From UBA6120 sp964495145 (lineage in GTDB: Bacteria > Bacillota_I > Bacilli_A > RFN20 > CAG-826), in contig CAZBUP010000028.1 in assembly GCA_964495145.1 (NCBI GenBank), positions 1 through 17,005 of the forward strand: 17,005 nucleotides of DNA, given 5' to 3'. Made by a program: the position numbers and the translations under genes. The notes under the pieces are model-generated. The model had not been told where the DNA came from and did no database searches. It worked only from the letters and a program-made list of their open reading frames with translations. Position 1 is the stretch's first letter, and each line of letters begins with the position of its first letter. Of the stretch, positions 11,810-17,005 are shown in pieces.

Positions 11810-14144
11810 CTTGCTTGATGTAGTACAGTTCCGAACCATAGTCGCCGAGGACTCGGACCATTTCGTTGAATCCGGTGCCGGCCCATTGAGGCAGCAGTTT
11901 GACGGCGCCATGGTTCAAGGCGGCGCCGGAAACGAATAAAGGCGGCCGCTTTTTCATTTTCATCAATTGCTCGATCGAGCGATGCTTGTCAAGCCAATTG
12001 ACGATGGGGCCGTTATCGTTGAGATGGATCGGCGAAACTTGGTTGATGAGCCCGCCGAATAGTTTGATTCGATGATCATATTCGCGACGGGACACCGAAT
12101 AGGTTTCGTTTTCGAGGAAACCGAGTCCGGGTAGATAATCGCGGCCGGTTAAAAGCGATTGATGGTCGATGAAATAGCCGACGATGGCTTCGCTAGCAGT
12201 TGAATCCTTGACCATCCAGGACACAAAATCATCCTTGGCGAATGATTTCAGTTGGTAGAAATCCCCGAATTGGAACAAACGCCGATGGGCTTTATAATAG
12301 GCAATCTGGTCTTTGACGGCCGTCGATTCGACTTCGTCGAGTTGGCGGATGTCGAGTTCATAGCCCAAGACGCCGAAGGAGGCGACGTGGAACCGCGTCT
12401 CGATCGGGGTCCGTCGCAGCATTTGATGCGATGGGGAAGCCGACACGTGATTGCTGACGGTTGATAATGGATAGCCAAGCGAAGTCCCCCCTTGGATGGC
12501 CAAGCGTTCATAAGCGTCGGTGTTGTCGCTGGTCCAGATTTGCTGGAAGTAGCAAAGCATCCCCAAATCGAAGCGATTGCCGCCGCTGGCGCAGCCTTCC
12601 CAAAGGACGTAGTCGTATTTGGTCGTCAGGATCTTCAAGACGCGATATAGTCCTTGGATGTATCGATGGTAGATTTCTCCTTGGTTATAAGCGCATGAAT
12701 GAAAATCGGTGATGTGGCGGTTCATGTCCCATTTGACATATTCGATGTGGGCGCCGTCCAAGGTTTTCGAGATTGATTCGATCAAGTAGGCTTGGACTTC
12801 AAATCGGCTCAGGTCCAAGACGAGTTGGTGCCGGCCGAGACTCGGTTGCCGGTCCGGGGCTTGAATGGCCCAATCGGGATGGGTTTCGAACAAACGCGAC
12901 GATTGGTTGACCATCTCCGGCTCGAACCACAGTCCGAACTTCATTCCGGCGTCATTGACCTTGTCGGCCAGGTAGTCGAGGCCATGGGGCAATTTTTTCA
13001 GGTTGACGTCATAATCGCCGAGCCCCTGGGTATCGTCTTTGCGGCGACCGAACCAGCCGTCGTCGAGCACGAACAGCTCGATGCCGAGCCGCTTTGCCTT
13101 ACCAATTAAGGCCAATAGCTTCGCTTCGCTGAAATCAAAATAGGTCGCTTCCCAATTGTTCAACACGACCGGACGTTCTCGGTCAGCCCACGGCCCCCGG
13201 ACGATGTGGCGGTTGACGAAGCGGTGATATTGCTGCATGAGCCCGTTTCTACCTTTGGTGGACACGCTCATGACGGCGACCGGGGTTTCGAACCGTTGGT
13301 CAGGTTTCAGTTCATAGTGGAACAAGAACGGGTTGATGCCGACTTGTATCCGCAGTTTTTGGTAAGAAGTGGCTTCGACCATTTCATAATGGTTGCCGCT
13401 ATAAAGAAGATTGAACCCATAGGCTAAGCCATGGTCGGCATCGGCACTTTGGTCGGTCAGCATGAAAAAGGGATTGTGGCGGTTGCTGCTGTTGCCAGTT
13501 TTGGAGTCGTTGACGTAAATGCCAGGCATCAACGGTCGCTTGGCCACGTGGTTTTCGGCGCCCCAGCCACCAAATAGGGTGACGAGATTGAGGTGACGAT
13601 TATCGATGTCCAGCTGTAAGCTCATGATCTTGTCAAGGGTTACCGACATGGTCCCTAAGTTGGTGATGATGACGTTTTTAGAAATGACGTCGGCATCCGC
13701 ATACACCCCATACACCAATTCCAACTTCAACTTGGCAACGGAGTCGACTAGGACGATTTTGAGTCCGCCATCGGCATGATGCGGCGTCGGCAACCCATCG
13801 AGTTCCGGCAGGCAATCCAACGTTTCATCGCTATCGTAAATAAAATCGAGTACTTGGTTATGGGTTGATTGGATGATGAGGGCGGGTTCGCGGAAGTCGC
13901 CTTTGCCATGGACGCCGTATTCGAGCGAAAGACTATCGAGGACGATGTCGGGATGGGCTTCGTCATAGACGACTTCGGTCCCATGGGGATAGGCGGTCTT
14001 TTCAATTAAGAAATCGTAATCTTGGCTGGGCGGCAAAAAGCCCCCGTAATACTCGGTGCGCACATGGCCGGTCTCGTCGATTCGCAATACTAACGAGGTC
14101 TGGGCGGTGCTTAGATGGAACAGGGATCCGATTTTGGTAATCAT
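11793..14144 (-). CDS. Alpha-galactosidase, glycoside hydrolase family 36
   Basis: A 783-residue GH36 enzyme that removes terminal alpha-galactose from oligosaccharides such as melibiose or raffinose. It has an N-terminal beta-supersandwich (to about 320), a TIM barrel (about 325-650) and a C-terminal beta domain. Barrel motifs: NNWEATYFDF (329-338), VLDDGWFGRR (359-368), LWFEPEMVN (405-413), nucleophile Asp473 in YVKWDMNR, CASGGNRFDLG (518-528) and acid/base Asp540 in WTSDNTDA. There is no signal peptide, so it acts inside the cell on imported sugar. A TTG-initiated form from 14210 would add 22 residues; I reject it because GGGGAGG lies seven bases before ATG 14142-14144 and a TATAAT box lies between. 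It is transcribed away from ilvE and converges on the hydrolase gene. Confidence 0.93.
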   Translation of the reverse strand: MITKIGSLFHLSTAQTSLVLRIDETGHVRTEYYGGFLPPSQDYDFLIEKTAYPHGTEVVYDEAHPDIVLDSLSLEYGVHGKGDFREPALIIQSTHNQVLDFIYDSDETLDCLPELDGLPTPHHADGGLKIVLVDSVAKLKLELVYGVYADADVISKNVIITNLGTMSVTLDKIMSLQLDIDNRHLNLVTLFGGWGAENHVAKRPLMPGIYVNDSKTGNSSNRHNPFFMLTDQSADADHGLAYGFNLLYSGNHYEMVEATSYQKLRIQVGINPFLFHYELKPDQRFETPVAVMSVSTKGRNGLMQQYHRFVNRHIVRGPWADRERPVVLNNWEATYFDFSEAKLLALIGKAKRLGIELFVLDDGWFGRRKDDTQGLGDYDVNLKKLPHGLDYLADKVNDAGMKFGLWFEPEMVNQSSRLFETHPDWAIQAPDRQPSLGRHQLVLDLSRFEVQAYLIESISKTLDGAHIEYVKWDMNRHITDFHSCAYNQGEIYHRYIQGLYRVLKILTTKYDYVLWEGCASGGNRFDLGMLCYFQQIWTSDNTDAYERLAIQGGTSLGYPLSTVSNHVSASPSHQMLRRTPIETRFHVASFGVLGYELDIRQLDEVESTAVKDQIAYYKAHRRLFQFGDFYQLKSFAKDDFVSWMVKDSTASEAIVGYFIDHQSLLTGRDYLPGLGFLENETYSVSRREYDHRIKLFGGLINQVSPIHLNDNGPIVNWLDKHRSIEQLMKMKKRPPLFVSGAALNHGAVKLLPQWAGTGFNEMVRVLGDYGSELYYIKQEKVPD

Positions 14145-14150
14145 AACGTG

Positions 14151-14189
14151 CCTCCCCGCCATTATATCATCATGTTTGATTTTCTTAAA
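14151..14189 (-). promoter_or_regulatory. Promoter and ribosome site of the alpha-galactosidase gene
   Basis: On the minus strand, TTTAAG (14184-14189), 17 bases, then a perfect TATAAT (14161-14166), then GGGGAGG (14151-14157) before ATG 14144. The expected transcript start falls inside or next to the ribosome site, so either the leader is only about 10 bases or the start is shifted. Confidence 0.6.
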
Positions 14190-14240
14190 CGCTGGCGGGA
14201 TCCGCGACAATTAGGCGATGTTTGATCGACCCTTTTGTTG

Positions 14241-14260
14241 TAAAATAGGATATCGGGAGA
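14241..14260 (+). promoter_or_regulatory. -10 box and ribosome site of the ilvE-GH2 operon
   Basis: TAAAAT (14241-14246) and GGGAGA (14255-14260), six bases before ATG 14267. No clear -35 is seen. The predicted leader is about 14 bases. It is divergent from the alpha-galactosidase promoter, with about 75 bases between the two -10 boxes. Confidence 0.5.
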
Positions 14261-14266
14261 ACACTT

Positions 14267-15280
14267 ATGACCTTAACTAAACGCGGCTTCGGTTACTCGA
14301 AGACCAAATCCATTTTCATCGCCCATTATCAAAACGGGCAATGGGATGACGGCCACTTGCAGCAAGGCGACGAAATCACCATTTCGGCTTTCTCGACGGC
14401 CCTCCATTATGGGCAGCAAGCCTTTGAGGGACTCAAGGGTTACCCGCGCCGGGATGGGTGCATCAATCTATTCCGTTATTTGGATAATGGTGCCCGCCTG
14501 CAGCAGTCGTGCCGCCGGATGCTGATGCCGGAAGTGCCGATCGAACTATTCGCCAAGGCGGTTCAGGCCACCGTTCGCGACAATTGGGAATTCATCCCGC
14601 CTTATGGTCAAGGCGAGACTTTGTACATTCGTCCACTCGTGATCGGCGTCGGCCCGAATCTTGGGGCGATTCCGGCCCGAGAATATCTATTTTTGGTCAT
14701 GGTTGCCCCGGTGGGACCTTATTTCGACGGGTTGAAACCGGTGACCATGATGACGACCGAATACGATCGGGCGGCCCCCCATGGAACCGGTAAAGCCAAG
14801 GTCGGCGGCAATTACGGCAGCAGTTTCTATCCGCAGCAATTGGCGCGCCAGCAAGGCTACGCCGAAGCCATTTTCCTTGATCCGACCACTCACACGTGCA
14901 TCGATGAGGCCGGCGCCGCCAATTTCTTCGCCATCACCAAAGACCGTAAGTACGTAGCCCCGATTTCCTCATCAATTCTCGATTCGATTACCCAAAGAAG
15001 CCTGAAAGTGCTGGCCAAAGAAAAGCTTGGTTTGACGGTGGAAGAACGGGCCATCCCAATTTTGGAAGTCACGCAGTTCGCCGAAGTGGGCGCTTGCGGC
15101 ACCGCGGCGACCATCACCCCGATCCAGGCGATTCGCCATCAGGACCGCCTGCTTGAAATTGGATCTTCAGCTGAGGTCGGTCCCATCAGCCGCCAACTAT
15201 ATGATCTATTGATTGGCATTCAAACCGGGGACCTTCCCGACGAATTCGGCTGGACCACGACCATCGCAAAGGAATCATGA
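14267..15280 (+). CDS. ilvE: Branched-chain amino acid aminotransferase (fold type IV PLP enzyme)
   Basis: A 337-residue enzyme of the BCAT (IlvE type II, eukaryote-like) group that transfers amino groups between Leu, Ile or Val and 2-oxoglutarate. The N-terminal hallmark ALHYGQQAFEGLKGY is at 45-59. The PLP lysine is Lys178 in GKAKVGGNYGSS, matching the CKMGGNYGSS site of human BCAT. IDEAGAANFF (212-221) supplies Glu214 for the pyridine nitrogen, and ACGTAATITPI (276-286) is the phosphate-binding loop. Length and motif order are complete. The TGA stop is one base before the ATG of the GH2 gene, so the two are co-transcribed, an odd pairing of amino acid and glycoside metabolism. D-amino acid transaminase is an alternative within the fold but is normally shorter (about 280 residues). 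Confidence 0.92.
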   Translation: MTLTKRGFGYSKTKSIFIAHYQNGQWDDGHLQQGDEITISAFSTALHYGQQAFEGLKGYPRRDGCINLFRYLDNGARLQQSCRRMLMPEVPIELFAKAVQATVRDNWEFIPPYGQGETLYIRPLVIGVGPNLGAIPAREYLFLVMVAPVGPYFDGLKPVTMMTTEYDRAAPHGTGKAKVGGNYGSSFYPQQLARQQGYAEAIFLDPTTHTCIDEAGAANFFAITKDRKYVAPISSSILDSITQRSLKVLAKEKLGLTVEERAIPILEVTQFAEVGACGTAATITPIQAIRHQDRLLEIGSSAEVGPISRQLYDLLIGIQTGDLPDEFGWTTTIAKES

Positions 15281-15281
15281 T

Positions 15282-17005
15282 ATGCGCATCCCCATGAATT
15301 TCGGTTGGCGCTTCGTCGACCGTTTCGAAACCGACTTTATCAAGAAAATGCCCAAAGACGCCATCAGCGTCGACTTGCCACACACAATCAAGCGCGTGCC
15401 TTTTTCGTATTTTTCCGAACGGGACTATCAAGTATTCGGAACCTACGAGAAAATCTTCAACGTGACGAAATTCACGGTCATGGACACGGCTCTGCTCCAA
15501 TTCGAAGGCATCATGGTCAAAGCCCGTTTCATTTTGAACGATTTCGATTTGAAAGCCTTCGTGTCCGCTTATAACAAAATCACGATCGACGTCAGTGACG
15601 TCATCAAAGAAGGCGACAATCGATTGATTGTCATCGTCGACGCCCATGAAGACAAATTGGTGCCCCCGTTTGGTGGCGTCGTCGACTATTTGGCTTTCGG
15701 CGGCATCTACCGGGAAGCTTATCTCGACATCGTGCCGCGGGTTTACCTGAAACGGTTGTACATCGATACCGCCAACGACGGCCACGTCCACGTGCGGCCC
15801 GACCTCGTCAACGAATTGAAGGATAAATACGACCTTCGCTACGAGATATCGCTTGAAGGGGAAATCATCGGCCGCTACTACGAAAACGATTTCACGATTG
15901 AAAATCCCAAACTGTGGTCGCTCGAAGAGCCCCACGTCTATAGCTTGAAGGCCATGCTCAAGTCCAAATACGGAACCCAGGTTTTGACCGATCGCTTCGG
16001 GTTCCGGGAAGTGGCGTTCACCAAAAGGGGCTTTTTCCTCAACGGGAAGCCGATTAAACTCCGAGGCTTGAACCGCCATCAAAGCTTCCCTTACGTCGGC
16101 TATGCGATGCCGGCTTCGATGCAGGCGCTTGACGCCGACATCATGAAGAAGGAACTGGGCCTCAACATCACCCGGACCTCGCACTATCCGCCCAGCCGCC
16201 ACTTTTTGAATCGCTGCGACGAATTGGGCTTGTTGGTGTTGATTGAAAGCCCGGGTTGGCAATTCATCGGGAGCGATCCCAAATGGATCGAGCAATACAA
16301 AGAAAACATCGCCCGGATGGTCAAAGACCATTACAATCACCCGAGCATCGTCATCTGGGGGGTCCGCATCAACGAAAGCCCCGACCATCACGAATTGTAT
16401 GCTTGGGCCAACGAATTCGTCCATGGTTTCGACAAGCGCCGGCCGACCGGCGGCATTCGCAACTTCAAGCATAGTGAATTCCTTGAAGACGTCTATACTT
16501 ATAACGATTTCGTTCACGAAGGCGATAACATCGGCGTCGAAGATCCCCATGACATCATCGGGAAAGGCGTTCCGTATTTAGTGACCGAGTTTGGGGGCCA
16601 CATGTTTCCGACCAAGGTCTATGACGACGAAAAACACCGCGTCGAACAGGCGCTGCGCCATTATCGCGTCTTAAATGACATTTACGGTTATCGGCAAATC
16701 AGCGGCGGCATCGGCTGGGTCTATGCCGATTACCAAACCCACAAGGATTTCGGTTCGGGCGATCATGTCTGCCATCACGGCGTCCTCGACCAATTCCGGA
16801 TTCCCAAATACGCCAGTTACGTCTACGCGAGCCAAAGCGACGATTCCATCGTTCTCGAAGTCTTGTCGCGGATGCAGATCGGCGAGCACGCCAAAGGGAT
16901 TTTGGGGGCGACCGTCGTCGCCAGTAACGTCGACTACATCGACTTGTACAAAAACGACCAATTCGTGGCCAAATTTTTGCCGAACCGCGACGAGTACCCG
17001 CATTT
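15282..17005 (+). CDS. Glycoside hydrolase family 2 (beta-galactosidase/beta-glucuronidase-like), 3' end missing
   Basis: The frame is open for 574 codons from ATG 15282 to the window edge; the rest of the gene lies outside. An N-terminal jelly roll (about 1-150), an Ig-like domain (about 155-245) and the TIM barrel (about 250-515) are present. RGLNRHQ (261-267) and TRTSHYPPS (297-305) are GH2 signatures. The acid/base is Glu365 in WGVRINES and the nucleophile Glu436 in LVTEFGG. Residues after about 520 (VLEVLSRMQIGEH) look like the start of a DUF4982-type beta domain. There is no signal peptide, so it is cytoplasmic. The ribosome site AAAGGAA lies within the ilvE end. Specificity (beta-galactoside, glucuronide or other) is not decidable; the LacZ and GUS specificity residues are not clearly present. 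Confidence 0.88.
   Translation, partial: MRIPMNFGWRFVDRFETDFIKKMPKDAISVDLPHTIKRVPFSYFSERDYQVFGTYEKIFNVTKFTVMDTALLQFEGIMVKARFILNDFDLKAFVSAYNKITIDVSDVIKEGDNRLIVIVDAHEDKLVPPFGGVVDYLAFGGIYREAYLDIVPRVYLKRLYIDTANDGHVHVRPDLVNELKDKYDLRYEISLEGEIIGRYYENDFTIENPKLWSLEEPHVYSLKAMLKSKYGTQVLTDRFGFREVAFTKRGFFLNGKPIKLRGLNRHQSFPYVGYAMPASMQALDADIMKKELGLNITRTSHYPPSRHFLNRCDELGLLVLIESPGWQFIGSDPKWIEQYKENIARMVKDHYNHPSIVIWGVRINESPDHHELYAWANEFVHGFDKRRPTGGIRNFKHSEFLEDVYTYNDFVHEGDNIGVEDPHDIIGKGVPYLVTEFGGHMFPTKVYDDEKHRVEQALRHYRVLNDIYGYRQISGGIGWVYADYQTHKDFGSGDHVCHHGVLDQFRIPKYASYVYASQSDDSIVLEVLSRMQIGEHAKGILGATVVASNVDYIDLYKNDQFVAKFLPNRDEYPH

Noticed and set aside
14184..14200. AAACGCT near the alpha-galactosidase -35 as a cre site
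   Set aside because: Only one half resembles the consensus; the other half (GGCGGG) does not match.
14145..14210. TTG start of the alpha-galactosidase at 14210
   Set aside because: A GGGGAGG site sits correctly before ATG 14144 and the TATAAT box lies inside the extension.
15186..16550. Long minus-strand open frame of 454 codons inside the GH2 gene
   Set aside because: The plus-strand GH2 frame has clear catalytic motifs throughout. The antisense frame has no recognisable domain and is a codon-usage shadow, as is the one at 16671-17003.
1..17005. Mycoplasma-type code (UGA as Trp)
   Set aside because: Genes end cleanly in TGA at positions consistent with family lengths, and conserved Trp residues are TGG.
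1..17005. CRISPR arrays, insertion sequences, phage or toxin-antitoxin genes
   Set aside because: No regularly spaced repeats, transposase or integrase motifs, or small paired genes were found.

Overview
The window looks like a chromosomal segment of a Gram-positive-type bacterium, probably Bacillota or a Mollicutes-related lineage within Bacilli. The reasons are Shine-Dalgarno sites of the GGAGG type, U-tailed intrinsic terminators, an HrtAB-type exporter, and the protein families present. It uses the standard code: several genes end in TGA and Trp is read from TGG. Base composition is roughly balanced to GC-leaning in most genes. The exact taxon cannot be fixed from this window. There is no sign of a phage, transposon, CRISPR array or plasmid backbone, and no gene-free stretch longer than about 200 bases.

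Layout. 1-116: the 3' part of tRNA-Ala(CGC) with its terminator, then a terminator for the opposite strand. 142-2376 (minus): a three-gene operon of glutathione peroxidase, an HrtB-like FtsX permease and an HrtA-like ATPase, which I read as a haem or amphiphile export and peroxide-defence unit. 2517-3701 (plus): a class I/II aminotransferase. 3722-3794: back-to-back terminators. 3817-5505 (minus): a secreted, membrane-anchored protein with two jelly-roll-like modules, a strong promoter and a cre/LacI-family-type operator. 5648-9163 (minus): overlapping genes for phosphoglucomutase, mannose-6-phosphate isomerase and a ROK sugar kinase. 9366-11778 (plus): an MFS sugar-symporter-like protein and an alpha/beta hydrolase. 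11793-14144 (minus): a GH36 alpha-galactosidase that converges on the hydrolase through a shared terminator. 14267-17005 (plus): a branched-chain aminotransferase followed after one base by a GH2 glycosidase that runs off the window.

How the genes fit together. About two thirds of the window reads as carbohydrate use. A surface protein that may bind glycans, a sugar importer, an alpha-galactosidase and a beta-glycosidase would feed free sugars to the ROK kinase. The isomerase and mutase would route the hexose phosphates into glycolysis or into sugar-nucleotide synthesis. No galactose kinase, epimerase or transcriptional regulator lies in the window, so control and galactose entry must be encoded elsewhere.

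The most interesting points are: the peroxidase lacks the usual catalytic Gln and sits in one operon with an HrtBA-type exporter; the surface-protein gene is a compositional mosaic with a cre-like operator just after its promoter; several genes have -10 boxes so close to the start codon that the leaders would be very short or absent; and the ROK kinase has lost its zinc site. None of these alone proves a new system.
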